From positions 1 through 64,000 of the forward strand of contig CALFCF010000007.1 of the NCBI GenBank assembly GCA_937951345.1: a stretch of DNA of 64,000 bases, read 5' to 3'. Shown in pieces: positions 1 through 8,502 of the stretch. How positions within the stretch are numbered: the stretch's first letter is position 1; each line of letters starts with the position of its first letter. The translations under genes and the position numbers were made by a program. The notes under the pieces were generated by a model. That model was not told where the DNA came from, made no database searches, and was given only the letters and a program-made list of their open reading frames with translations. This DNA comes from an uncultured Granulosicoccaceae bacterium. Lineage in GTDB: Bacteria; Pseudomonadota; Gammaproteobacteria; Granulosicoccales; Granulosicoccaceae.

Positions 1-1017
1 CGAGAGTGTGGCAGAGCAAAGCGAAACAATGAATGTGTTGATGATAGCTTTTAGTGTGGTGGGGTGACTCATTACCTTTATAAAGGCAGCGTTGAAGGCA
101 GATGCTAAAAGACCTGCAATTGGCAATAGAACAAATGTAGAAGCTAATGCGATAACCAAAGCATTAAATAAACGCGTGCGACTTGCTGGTCGCCAGGTAT
201 CCTGGGTTTTTACCGCGCTAAAGGCAATCGGTGCGTTTTCTTTCCAAATGCTGCCTAAAGCTAGCACGCTGAGGCAGATTATCAGTTGAATAACGGCAAG
301 GCTTACTGCGGTGCTTACGTCGAAGTCAAAGCGCAATGCCTGATAAATCGCCACTTCTATGGTAGTCGCACGAGGACCGCCACCCAGCGTTAGTACAATG
401 GCAAAACTGGTTAAGCATAGCGCGAATATCAAAAGGGATGTGCCGATAATTCTGTGTCGAATGGTGGGCCATTCAAGCTGCACGAAACGAGAAAAACCAC
501 CTAAGCCTAGTTGCGAAGCCAAACGCCAATGCTGCGGTGGAATACCATCTAAAGCCACTAAGAAAATTCGAGTGGCAAGCGGTAAGTTGAAAAACACATG
601 GGCAATCAATATTCCGTTAAGCCCGTAAAGTGTCAGGGGGGGAATGCCTAGCGTATGAAATGCCTGGTTCACCCAACCGTTTCGACCGAACACCGCCACG
701 ATGCCAAAGATCGCAACCAGTGTTGGCATCACCAACGATAAGCTGAATACATTCAGCAACGTGGTACGCCCCGGGAATTGTTGCTCTCTTGATAGAGCGA
801 TAGCCACTGGAATGGCAAAGCCGATGCTTAGCAACGTGGACAGGGCGGCTTGCCAAATGCTGAATACAATGACACGCTGAATCCACACATTGGACAAGAC
901 CGAAGCTAGAGACAGTTCCCCGGTGTGCTGAATCAGCGCTGCAAAAGGAAGCAAGGTGGCGGACGCTACAAACAGCAGTAGCGCCACTGACAATGCAGGT
1001 GTGAGAAAACGACTCAC
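1..1017 (-). CDS. thiP: Thiamine ABC transporter permease ThiP, 3' end cut by window edge
   Basis: Inner-membrane permease of the thiamine/TPP ABC importer, working with ThiB and an ATPase ThiQ that would lie beyond the window. The reading frame is open from a GTG (complement of 1015-1017) to base 1, giving 339 codons of very hydrophobic protein. The start lies 33 bases after the thiB stop and no in-frame ATG is available after an upstream TAA. Binding-protein-dependent permease features are visible, including a GGGPRATTIEVAIYQALRFD stretch typical of ThiP. It sits in one transcript with thiB behind a TPP riboswitch. The GTG start is the least certain part; the family assignment is strong from sequence and context. 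Confidence 0.88.
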   Translation of the reverse strand, partial: MSRFLTPALSVALLLFVASATLLPFAALIQHTGELSLASVLSNVWIQRVIVFSIWQAALSTLLSIGFAIPVAIALSREQQFPGRTTLLNVFSLSLVMPTLVAIFGIVAVFGRNGWVNQAFHTLGIPPLTLYGLNGILIAHVFFNLPLATRIFLVALDGIPPQHWRLASQLGLGGFSRFVQLEWPTIRHRIIGTSLLIFALCLTSFAIVLTLGGGPRATTIEVAIYQALRFDFDVSTAVSLAVIQLIICLSVLALGSIWKENAPIAFSAVKTQDTWRPASRTRLFNALVIALASTFVLLPIAGLLASAFNAAFIKVMSHPTTLKAIINTFIVSLCSATLS

Positions 1018-1050
1018 GTGGGTGTTATTTTATGGTGCGCTGGACGCAAC

Positions 1051-2094
1051 TCAACGCGTGGTGGCGTCTAACCATTCATCGGTCCACGCTTTGCGATTCG
1101 CTTTGACTTCGTTCTTATCAATCAGCAGGGTTTCAGCTGGTGTGATCAATTGATCAAAGGCTGGGGGTAACGCATCTCCAATATCGGTGGCTGGATACAT
1201 CACATTCGTCAACGGAAGTGCTTGTTGAAATTCCGGTTGCAGCATGAACGATAAGAATTTACGTGCCAGTTCTTTGTTCTTGGAGCTTTTCAAAAGGGCA
1301 GCTACTTCCACCTGCAAGTAATGACCTTCGCTAAATGCAGCTGCTTGATATTGTTCTGTTTCATCCACTGCGATATGGTAACCCGGAGAGGTCGAATAGC
1401 TGAGCACCATCGGTGCCTCGTTGTTTAAAAACAGCGAGAAATAGGCTTCGCTCCAGCCTTTAGTGACCGTAAGAATTTTGGGTTGCAAAGCTTCCCACTT
1501 AGCCGCCGCCTCATCACCGTAGACGGATTTCATCCACAGCAATAAGCCAAGTCCTGGCGTGCTGGTGCGTGGATCTTGAATAATGATCTTGACATCGTCT
1601 GGCGCATTGATCAGTTCATCAAAACTCGTGGGAGGGTTTTCCATGAGCTCTGTGTTGTACACAAACGCAAAGTAACCATAATCAAACGGGACGAAGATGT
1701 CGGAATCCCATTCAATCGGTAGCGCCAGGGTGCTGGTGTCTACACCCGATGTGTCTAGAAGGCCGGTATCTTCAGCCAACCCCATCAGGTTGGTGTCTAA
1801 GCCCAGCACAACATCGGCGCGGGTTGAATCACCTTCTAATTGCACGCGGTTCAATATGCCCGCGGAGCTGTCTAAAGCGATAAATTCTAAATCGCAATCG
1901 CACGACGCTTCGAAAGCCTTTTCGACGATAGGCCCTGCGCCCCACTCAGAGGTGAACGAGTCGTAGGTGTATACAGTGAGCGTATCTTTTGCCGATGCGT
2001 TGCCTGAGATGAGCGAACCTGCGCAAAGCCCGGCGATAGATGCGAAAGATTTTAAAGCGAGTTGGCTTTTACGGCCCAAGCGATGGAAAGCCAT
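1051..2094 (-). CDS. thiB: Thiamine/TPP ABC transporter substrate-binding protein ThiB
   Basis: Periplasmic binding protein (347 aa) that delivers thiamine or its phosphates to ThiP/ThiQ. The N-terminus has a basic stretch, a hydrophobic core and an AlaSerAla-type cleavage site before KDTLTVYTYDSF, the usual first strand of iron/thiamine-type binding proteins. I chose the ATG at 2094 because AGGAG lies about 8 bases upstream; an earlier in-frame ATG at 2148 abuts the riboswitch and lacks such a site. It is the first gene of a thiB-thiP transcript and should be repressed when TPP is abundant. Length fits the family. Confidence 0.9.
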   Translation of the reverse strand: MAFHRLGRKSQLALKSFASIAGLCAGSLISGNASAKDTLTVYTYDSFTSEWGAGPIVEKAFEASCDCDLEFIALDSSAGILNRVQLEGDSTRADVVLGLDTNLMGLAEDTGLLDTSGVDTSTLALPIEWDSDIFVPFDYGYFAFVYNTELMENPPTSFDELINAPDDVKIIIQDPRTSTPGLGLLLWMKSVYGDEAAAKWEALQPKILTVTKGWSEAYFSLFLNNEAPMVLSYSTSPGYHIAVDETEQYQAAAFSEGHYLQVEVAALLKSSKNKELARKFLSFMLQPEFQQALPLTNVMYPATDIGDALPPAFDQLITPAETLLIDKNEVKANRKAWTDEWLDATTR

Positions 2095-2151
2095 GAACGG
2101 TATCTCCTGAGTAAACATCAATCGAAGATGACGACACAGCGTTAGCATTTC

Positions 2152-2230
2152 GGACTCAATCCCTACGCCGGCACTATCCGGATCAGGTGCTACGGGTTTT
2201 AGATCTCAGCCAAATTGGCACCCCGTTGAG
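2152..2230 (-). promoter_or_regulatory. TPP riboswitch (thi box)
   Basis: Read on the minus strand, the conserved parts of the thi box appear in order: a GGGGTGCC block, CTGAGA, ACCC, then CTGATCCGGATAGTGCCGG and CGTAGGGA. A closing stem is possible between GGCTCAA and TTGAGTCC at the ends. It precedes thiB by about 58 bases, so it can control translation or transcription of thiBP in response to thiamine pyrophosphate. The match to the consensus is unambiguous. Confidence 0.95.
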
Positions 2231-2328
2231 CCATCATCAGCGAAAGCCTGTGTGGCGTCGCTTACAGGTATTGTGAGGTTTGCCCTGCTCAGTTGCAAGG
2301 TTCTCGTCATTTCTCCCCTAGATACTGG

Positions 2329-2486
2329 AAGCCATCTCAAAAGTGAGATGGTGCGCTCAGACAAGGCGTGTGGCGATCGAGTTGCACAGTTAGTTTACGC
2401 GCGTAGCAAATGGGCAGCGCGGAACGGCACACAACGCAGGATCAGCATGCAGGACTCGGCGTCCCCGATCAATTTTCAGATGGCTT
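2329..2486 (-). mobile_element. MITE-like palindromic element, copy A
   Basis: A 158-base non-coding unit bounded by 14-base terminal inverted repeats, AAGCCATCTCAAAA on one end and TTTTCAGATGGCTT on the other (one mismatch). Its whole length is homologous to 52911-53062 when read on the opposite strand; for example CTGAGCGCAC, TTTTGAGATGGCTT and a GTGTGCCGTTC block occur in the same order in both. It abuts the TAG stop of the lipoprotein gene. Inside it lies a perfect 8-base stem (CCATCTCA/TGAGATGG, 2332-2351). There is no coding capacity, so any transposition would need a transposase from elsewhere. Confidence 0.72.
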
Positions 2487-3851
2487 CTAGTTATCCAAAG
2501 CACCCAATGTAATCCAGGCTCTAACCAATTCAGCCATGCTGGCTCCACCAAAGCGCAACATAGAGCCTTGCAATTTTTCAACGAGGTAGCTCTCGTCAGG
2601 CTCAAACGGCACCACATAGCTTTGTTCATCTCGCGACGATAGGCTTAAAAGTGTATCGTAAAGTTCATCGGTATTACGGAAATTGCTGTGACAACGTGCG
2701 CAACGGTTTTCGCTAAACTTGGCTTGAACGCTTTCGAAAGTGACAGGCGTTGAAGAGTCGTTGACCAACGGGTTAGTTTCAGTCCGTAATTCACTGAAAT
2801 TACTGACGCCATCAACATCATCATCGAAACGAAACGTATTGAACTGATGGGATTCGAACTGTACATATTCGGAACCGTTGTTTCCTGTTTGATAGCTACT
2901 TTCAAAGTCGCCAATTGGAAGTTCACCATTTCTATCAAAAAAAGTGATAGTCACCGGCACCAGGGTATCTACGGGTAAATCCACAAAGCCCGTCCAGAAT
3001 TCATCCCCAAACCAGGCAGCTTGTACCTCTTCATCTCCCCATTGCAGTTGCAGCTGTAGTTCGTCCGACATAATGGCTGGCACTGTGACGCCAAAATCAA
3101 CACGAATCAGATTTGCTACGGATGGAGCAGGGGCTGCCAGTGGATCCGTTCCTGCTATGGATTCGTCCAGATTGCTCACACCATCACCGTCAACATCCCA
3201 TCGACTGGTATCGAACTGATCAGCGAATATTTCGACAGTCTCTGACGGGCTGGTACCGGTTCGATAGCTGGTCTCATAGCTACCCAACACAACAGCGCCG
3301 TTCCTATCCAGGAAACTAACGTTCAGGAGGTTTTCCGTATCACTCGGAAATTCACCCGTTATTGCCCATGTCTCGTCGACGACCCATGCGGCTGACAGCT
3401 CTCTATCACCCCAGGTAAGCTGTACTTGTAGGGAGTCTGATACTAAGGCAGGGACAGTGATATTAAAGTCAACGCGTGTCGCCACGGATGCGAGTGAGCC
3501 TGTATCCGGAGTACCTGCGTTCGTTGAACCGATAGAACTACCTGAACCCGGTTCAGAAACCCCGGCATTTGTCTCTACGTCGTTTGCGACTACGTTGTTA
3601 TCGTTCGTGCTGTCTGCAACAGGTGCGCTGGTTGAATTGTCTTCCTGGCCAATGGCGCTTACACCATCATCCACAACTGGATTTGTAACGTCGCTCACCG
3701 GTGTTGCAGGCACATCAGTAACATTCACATCGTTCGCCTCAGAGTTTTGCGAGTCTCCGGAGCCGGAGCAAGCTGCCAGAAATAAAGCACAAGCTGTGGT
3801 AGTTGTAGTTAAGCGAAAAAGCTGGAGTAAATTTTTGACGGATAAGTTCAT
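2487..3851 (-). CDS. Lipoprotein with duplicated beta-domain, Ca-binding-like repeats and a C-terminal CXXCH motif
   Basis: Not a named family I recognise. The 454-aa product has a lipoprotein signal (LFLAAC, Cys28), then a long Ser/Asn/Asp/Thr-rich linker. Two homologous units of about 115 residues follow, each starting VDF.(I/V)TVPA and ending in an Asp-rich loop (DVDGDGVSN and DDDVDGVSN) of the thrombospondin type 3/EF-hand-like kind. The C-terminal 70 residues contain CARCH (384-388), a single c-type heme site, and a Met in SMLRFGG that could be the sixth ligand. It is probably a surface or periplasmic electron-transfer lipoprotein (inference). The start at 3851 was chosen over a longer frame because it gives the signal peptide. 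Confidence 0.72.
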   Translation of the reverse strand: MNLSVKNLLQLFRLTTTTTACALFLAACSGSGDSQNSEANDVNVTDVPATPVSDVTNPVVDDGVSAIGQEDNSTSAPVADSTNDNNVVANDVETNAGVSEPGSGSSIGSTNAGTPDTGSLASVATRVDFNITVPALVSDSLQVQLTWGDRELSAAWVVDETWAITGEFPSDTENLLNVSFLDRNGAVVLGSYETSYRTGTSPSETVEIFADQFDTSRWDVDGDGVSNLDESIAGTDPLAAPAPSVANLIRVDFGVTVPAIMSDELQLQLQWGDEEVQAAWFGDEFWTGFVDLPVDTLVPVTITFFDRNGELPIGDFESSYQTGNNGSEYVQFESHQFNTFRFDDDVDGVSNFSELRTETNPLVNDSSTPVTFESVQAKFSENRCARCHSNFRNTDELYDTLLSLSSRDEQSYVVPFEPDESYLVEKLQGSMLRFGGASMAELVRAWITLGALDN

Positions 3852-4280
3852 TTTGCGTTCGTTCGTTTTAGTTGATTGACTCTGGCGGCAATACAAACTG
3901 CACAACGAAGAGCGCCAAATTGTTCTTCTTGTTTCGAGTAGTGAACGATTATATAGACGGTACACTGGCTACAACGAGTCGCTCCGCAGCAATTTCTTAA
4001 ATGTCACAATTAGATAGCAATAACTGGTAGGCAAAAAGAGCAGTATACCGCGCGATACGATTTGCTAGCGCGCTGTAAAACGATGTGCGTCAAATTAACA
4101 TCAAAACTACGGGGTCGGGCGATTTCAATCTATTGCAGTTGGAATGGATTGGTAGTTCTTCGACACCGCTGACTTAACCTGCTTGTGTTACTCAAGTAGC
4201 AACAGCCGACATATAAACTGATGCATTGGCATGAATATTCATGCGTTTTGCTACAGAATGAATATGCAATGTGAACAACG
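3852..4280. other. Divergent intergenic region with no gene seen
   Basis: A 429-base gap between the lipoprotein gene and the divergently read mscS gene, presumably holding both promoters. I see no RNA gene or convincing ORF. The only distinct structure is the palindrome listed separately. Confidence 0.5.
4229..4244. promoter_or_regulatory. Perfect 16-base palindrome upstream of mscS
   Basis: GCATGAATATTCATGC is a perfect inverted repeat ending 36 bases before the mscS start codon. This is the right place and size for a dimeric repressor or activator site. The cognate protein is unknown. Confidence 0.45.
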
Positions 4281-5441
4281 GTGAATGAGGTAACTTCAAC
4301 TCAAACAGGAACAGGGAACGAAGCCGAATCTATCGGGCCTGTTGGTGATAGTTTGCCAACGCTCGCCGGTTTCATGCCGGAGCGGATTCAACCCTATTGG
4401 GAGGTCTTGACGCAGTACCCGTTAGTCGGTGCTGTGCTGATCATCTCCCTGTTCTACATACTTGCCTATGTTATCCGCTCCTTCCTGGTGCGGGCGATAG
4501 GTCAGCTGGTGAAGAATACACAAACCAACCTTGATGATCGGGTGCTTTCAGGTATCAAGAAACCGCTGTTCAATGTTGTATTTTTGTTTGGTATCGCACT
4601 GGCTGTGCCTGTTGCCAAACTGCCGATGGCAAGCGGCTGGATTGTTAAGATCGTTTTTTCGCTAATTGTGGTAATCCTGATTCGTGCAGCCTTCTTTCTG
4701 TCGAGTGAATTGCTAGAAGCGCTGGCGAACAACCATCACCGTTTTAACGCGATCGAGGAAAGAACTATTCCTCTATTGGATATCGTAACCAAGCTAGTGA
4801 TATTGCTGGTTGGCAGTTATTCACTGTTGGTTATATGGGGAATCAATCCAGTGGGGTGGCTCGCTTCAGCCGGCATTGTTGGTCTTGCAGTCGGTTTTGC
4901 AGCTCAGGATACGCTTGCCAATCTTTTTGCAGGTTTCTTTGTGCTCATCGACTCGCCTTACAAGATCGGTGATTATGTGAATCTTGATAGTGGTGAAAGA
5001 GGTATGGTTACTCAGATCGGTATGCGCAGCACGCGTCTGCTGACTCGTGATGATGTCGAAATAACAGTGCCTAACTCTGTGATGGGTAACGCCAAAATTA
5101 TCAATGAAAGTGGCGGACCTTACGAGAAAATGAGAGTCCGTATCGCGGTAGGTGTTGCTTACGGCACTGATGTTCATGAAGTTGAAAACGTACTCCACAG
5201 AGTCGGCAGTAGTCACATCGAAGTTTGTAAATACCCTGAGCCGCAAGTACGCATGAGAGGGTTTGGCGAGTCCAGTCTGGATTTTGAACTATTGGTGTGG
5301 ATTGAAGCACCTGAGTACAAAGGGCGTATTGCTCATGACTTGTATATAGCCGTTTATGATTCGTTGAATCAAGCCAATATCGAAATACCCTTTCCCAAGC
5401 GGGATTTATACATTAAGGAGATGCCGGCACGGATTCAGTAG
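4281..5441 (+). CDS. Small-conductance mechanosensitive channel, MscS family
   Basis: Inner-membrane channel that opens under membrane tension and releases solutes on osmotic downshock. The 386-aa protein has several N-terminal transmembrane segments, then the MscS pore-lining helix and beta domain signature GLAVGFAAQDTLANLF with FFVLIDSPYKIGDYV, and a soluble C-terminal alpha/beta domain. It is longer than E. coli MscS (286 aa), having extra membrane helices in front. The start is a GTG without a clear ribosome site; the in-frame ATG at 4374 is an alternative. A perfect palindrome lies just upstream. Confidence 0.9.
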   Translation: MNEVTSTQTGTGNEAESIGPVGDSLPTLAGFMPERIQPYWEVLTQYPLVGAVLIISLFYILAYVIRSFLVRAIGQLVKNTQTNLDDRVLSGIKKPLFNVVFLFGIALAVPVAKLPMASGWIVKIVFSLIVVILIRAAFFLSSELLEALANNHHRFNAIEERTIPLLDIVTKLVILLVGSYSLLVIWGINPVGWLASAGIVGLAVGFAAQDTLANLFAGFFVLIDSPYKIGDYVNLDSGERGMVTQIGMRSTRLLTRDDVEITVPNSVMGNAKIINESGGPYEKMRVRIAVGVAYGTDVHEVENVLHRVGSSHIEVCKYPEPQVRMRGFGESSLDFELLVWIEAPEYKGRIAHDLYIAVYDSLNQANIEIPFPKRDLYIKEMPARIQ

Positions 5442-5536
5442 TGTGTATTGGGCCGAACGCGAGTTGCAGGATGAAGTGCGATCGTGGGTGACTACAGAAT
5501 CCCGTGTACCAGCCAATGTTTAGTCACACTGCTACT

Positions 5537-5684
5537 TTAAGAAACCTCTGATTTATCGCCTGCGTTGCCAGGGCTGCGTTGAAAGTCGGCTCAAAATGCT
5601 CATGTATTCACATATACACTCCGCTTTTTCGCCAAATTTCGCCTTGCGCTGCCTGCCTCGCCTAAAAAATCAGAGGTTCCTTAA
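5537..5684. repeat. Palindromic intergenic repeat element, 148 bases
   Basis: 18-base terminal arms, TTAAGAAACCTCTGATTT and AAATCAGAGGTTCCTTAA, are inverted repeats with one mismatch. The interior has no ORF and contains GCTCATGTATTCACATATAC. Elements of this look, ending in an AACCTCTGATT arm, are familiar to me as intergenic repeats in proteobacterial genomes. It lies between two convergent genes and could also act as a bidirectional terminator. Only one copy was seen in the window. Confidence 0.62.
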
Positions 5685-5731
5685 TTTTTAGCAGCAACCT
5701 ATAACTGCAAAGCGACATGAGGGGCAGGCTT

Positions 5732-6964
5732 TTATATTACTGCAAGTTCCAGATATGGCTCGCTTGCAGCTATACGGTCATAACAAAGTGGTGTTAAATC
5801 CAGTGCTCTGAATTCACCGTAAACAAGCAACTCAGAAGTTGCACGGCCCAATGCAGGGGATTGTTGCAGACCATGCCCTGAAAAACCGTTGACGAAGTAG
5901 AAGTTTTCCACTTCGGTATGTGGGCCGATGATTGCGTTCTGGTCCAGTGTATTGAACGCATAGTGCCCGACCCACATATTTGTCAGTTTGATAGCTTCGA
6001 ATGCAGGCACGCGGTTAGCCAGAACCGGCCAGACTTTTTCTTCAAAAATATCCGGTTGCGGCTCGAAGTCGTCGTATTCAACTGCCGGGTCATCATCAGG
6101 TGGGCAACCGGCAAGAAAATATTGGCCGTCCGTTCGCATGTGTATGCCAGTCGGATCGATGGTCAGTGGAAGATCCTGTCCGAGGGGTTCGACAGCGTCG
6201 AATATAAATGTGTAGCGTTTGCGTGGTTCAACCGGCAGCTCGATACCAGCCATGCGTGCGGTTACCGTTGCACGCGGTCCGGATGCGTTGACTACTTTGT
6301 CGCAGCCAACCTCTGTACCTGATTGCAGTTTGACCTTAGTTACGTGCTTTCCGCTGGCATCAAGTGTCATATCAACCACTTGATTGTGTATGAACTCTGC
6401 GCCTTTTTCCCGCGCCATACGTTTCCACCAATCGAAAATGGTAGCGCCGTCGAAGTAACCTTCATTCAGTCGGTTATGACTGCCCAGAACGATGTCATCA
6501 ACGTTATAGAATGGATAGGCTTCCGCGATTTGCTCACGCGTCATCAACTCAGTGCCAGCGCCGCATTCTTTTTGAATGGCATGTGTCTTTTTAAGAGTCT
6601 CTGCAAATTCGTCATTATTTGCCAGATACATGTAGCCATAACTTTGCAGAACAATGTCTGGCACACGTTCATCGTTATCCATGTATTGCTTGAAATTCCG
6701 AATGAACTCGGCGCCGAATTGCGATATACGGATGTTTGATTCGGTTGAGAACTGCTGGCGAATGCAGCTGTTGGTGTGTGTCGTCGAGCAGTATTCATAG
6801 GAAGGGTCGCGCTCAACAACCAGAATACGTCCATCAAAATCCGGATTGGTAATTGTCCACCATGACACGGAAGAACCGTACATAGCCCCGCCGACAATGA
6901 CAATATCGTAGTGCTTGTGCGCGGGTTCTGTCGGTAAGGTACCCGGCTTTGGTGGTTGATTCAT
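5732..6964 (-). CDS. FAD-dependent amino-acid/amine oxidoreductase, DAO family
   Basis: A 410-aa flavoprotein of the D-amino acid oxidase/sarcosine oxidase superfamily. The dinucleotide-binding beta-alpha-beta motif is at about residue 20 (YDIVIVGGAMYGSSVSW), and the C-terminal FAD-contact motif is FVNGFSGHGLQQSPA. The domain between would bind an amine or amino acid. No signal peptide is present, so the enzyme is probably cytosolic. It resembles the FOXRED1/DadA-like branch more than a classic sarcosine oxidase. The downstream glutathione transferase gene has the same orientation but no evident functional link. The substrate cannot be told from sequence. Confidence 0.82.
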   Translation of the reverse strand: MNQPPKPGTLPTEPAHKHYDIVIVGGAMYGSSVSWWTITNPDFDGRILVVERDPSYEYCSTTHTNSCIRQQFSTESNIRISQFGAEFIRNFKQYMDNDERVPDIVLQSYGYMYLANNDEFAETLKKTHAIQKECGAGTELMTREQIAEAYPFYNVDDIVLGSHNRLNEGYFDGATIFDWWKRMAREKGAEFIHNQVVDMTLDASGKHVTKVKLQSGTEVGCDKVVNASGPRATVTARMAGIELPVEPRKRYTFIFDAVEPLGQDLPLTIDPTGIHMRTDGQYFLAGCPPDDDPAVEYDDFEPQPDIFEEKVWPVLANRVPAFEAIKLTNMWVGHYAFNTLDQNAIIGPHTEVENFYFVNGFSGHGLQQSPALGRATSELLVYGEFRALDLTPLCYDRIAASEPYLELAVI

Positions 6965-7047
6965 ATGTGGACACCCTTTTAGGAACGCTTAAAATATTAC
7001 ACGACTGTATTTTACATCGTCAGTCGCTGGTATAACGCGCGTCGTTT

Positions 7048-7662
7048 TCACTCTGGTGTAGTGGCTTGCATGGATGCACGCGACGAGAATTTTTGCGCCC
7101 AGGCATCCAGCGCCGGGTGATCGCCGCGCCAGTCTGCCCATCCACCCATCTCTTTGCGGAAGTCGAGGTATTCGAGCGCACAACCGACCCCGATCTGCCC
7201 CATATCGAGTTCCTCGTTCAGGTGGTCCATCCAGGAGTCCTGCAGCGCAGAAACTGCTCTGGCAATTTTGCCACGTTGTGCATCCAGCCATTCCGGGCTG
7301 TGTATGGATTCATCGCGGCAACGCACTTCGTAAACACACAATATGCATGCGTCCATCATCGCATCCGCATGGGCCTCAAGAGTGTTGGTTGCCAGTGCAG
7401 CGGCACCAGTGGGGTAAAGACCGAGGTTGAATTGCTGATCCAGGTAGCGGGTGATAACGCGACTATCGTAAATGGCTGTGCCATCGTCGAGTAAAAGACT
7501 CGGTATCTTACCCGTCGGATTGTTTGCCAGTGCAGCGTCATTTGGTGCGACCGGTGAGCCAAAGCCGTCAACTAGTTCTACCTCGCCGCGCTTACCGGCT
7601 TCTTCCAGCACTACCATGACTTTTCGTACGAACGGAGAGGGTTTGGCATACATCAATTTCAT
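7048..7662 (-). CDS. Glutathione S-transferase family protein
   Basis: A 204-aa cytosolic protein with an N-terminal thioredoxin-like domain (YAKPSPFVRKVMVVLEEAG) and the NPTGKIPSLLLDDG segment carrying the conserved cis-proline. IYDSRVITRYLD is the glutathione gamma-Glu contact region, and an all-helical C-terminal domain follows. The catalytic residue is probably Ser9 or a neighbouring residue, as in beta/theta-like bacterial GSTs. The role (detoxification or a specific isomerase/dehalogenase reaction) is not determined. It lies between an FAD oxidoreductase and a phosphodiesterase, all read leftward. Confidence 0.85.
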   Translation of the reverse strand: MKLMYAKPSPFVRKVMVVLEEAGKRGEVELVDGFGSPVAPNDAALANNPTGKIPSLLLDDGTAIYDSRVITRYLDQQFNLGLYPTGAAALATNTLEAHADAMMDACILCVYEVRCRDESIHSPEWLDAQRGKIARAVSALQDSWMDHLNEELDMGQIGVGCALEYLDFRKEMGGWADWRGDHPALDAWAQKFSSRASMQATTPE

Positions 7663-7722
7663 GGCTTAGCACTCGAGGTTGGTTATTCGGGTTAAAGACA
7701 ATTCGACAACAGTACAACAGTT

Positions 7723-8466
7723 TCAATCGCCCAGAAGAAATTCACGAAACACGGGTTGCTTTCGTTCAGCATCACTGACCTTACCTTTGCGAAGATCACC
7801 TGCTGCGCAAGTCAGGACATGGATCGGTATGTTGCGTCCACCGGCAGTGGTATGAAAAGCCGACTCGATGTTCCGGTGCACATGGCCGCAAATTATCCGC
7901 TCAATCTTGGGGTACTGTGAGATGACCTTACCAAATGCGGCCACATCCGACCAGTCGGCAAACTGTCGGGGATCGGGTATCTCGTCTACCTCAAACGGCG
8001 AATGATGCATCACGATGATGATACCTTTACCGTCAGCGGGTTGACTGGATTCGTCCAGCAGGGTCTTTAGCTGAGTCAGTCGCGCGCTGCAAAGCTCGCC
8101 TTTGTTACTGGTTTCGCACAGGGTGTCAAGAAAGACCATGTGATGGCGCGGCGTCTCAACCCGGTATTGAATGAAGGGATCGCTCAACTGTAGATAACCC
8201 GTAGCCGCAAACGTCTGCTTGAAATGCTGCCGATTATCCTTATTGCCGGGTATCGCATACACAGGGCAGGGTAGTGATGCGAGAAGATCAGCAGCCTGCG
8301 CGTACTCATCTATCCGGCCGTTGTGCGTCACATCACCTGTATGAAATACAAGATCAGGTGCGTCGCGACGGTTTATCGCGTCAATACAATTGCGTAAGTC
8401 ATCACTGCGCGAAGGGTGATCGACCGACAGATGGGTATCGGTTATTTGTGTTACCTTGATTGTCAT
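7723..8466 (-). CDS. cpdA: Calcineurin-like metallophosphoesterase, CpdA-type cAMP phosphodiesterase
   Basis: A 247-aa dimetal phosphoesterase. All signature blocks are present: DTH (residues 9-11), GDVTHNG, GNKDN, an MHHSPF block and GHVHRN. This is the arrangement of CpdA, which hydrolyses 3',5'-cAMP. I placed the start at 8466, where MTIKVTQITDTH begins; a much longer upstream frame overlaps the divergent gene. The GNKD rather than GNHD variant also occurs in CpdA-like proteins. Related phosphodiesterases share the motifs, so the substrate is probable, not proven. Confidence 0.8.
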   Translation of the reverse strand: MTIKVTQITDTHLSVDHPSRSDDLRNCIDAINRRDAPDLVFHTGDVTHNGRIDEYAQAADLLASLPCPVYAIPGNKDNRQHFKQTFAATGYLQLSDPFIQYRVETPRHHMVFLDTLCETSNKGELCSARLTQLKTLLDESSQPADGKGIIIVMHHSPFEVDEIPDPRQFADWSDVAAFGKVISQYPKIERIICGHVHRNIESAFHTTAGGRNIPIHVLTCAAGDLRKGKVSDAERKQPVFREFLLGD

Positions 8467-8502
8467 AAGGCTATCTGTAACTGACACTTGAAAAGGCAGG
8501 TT

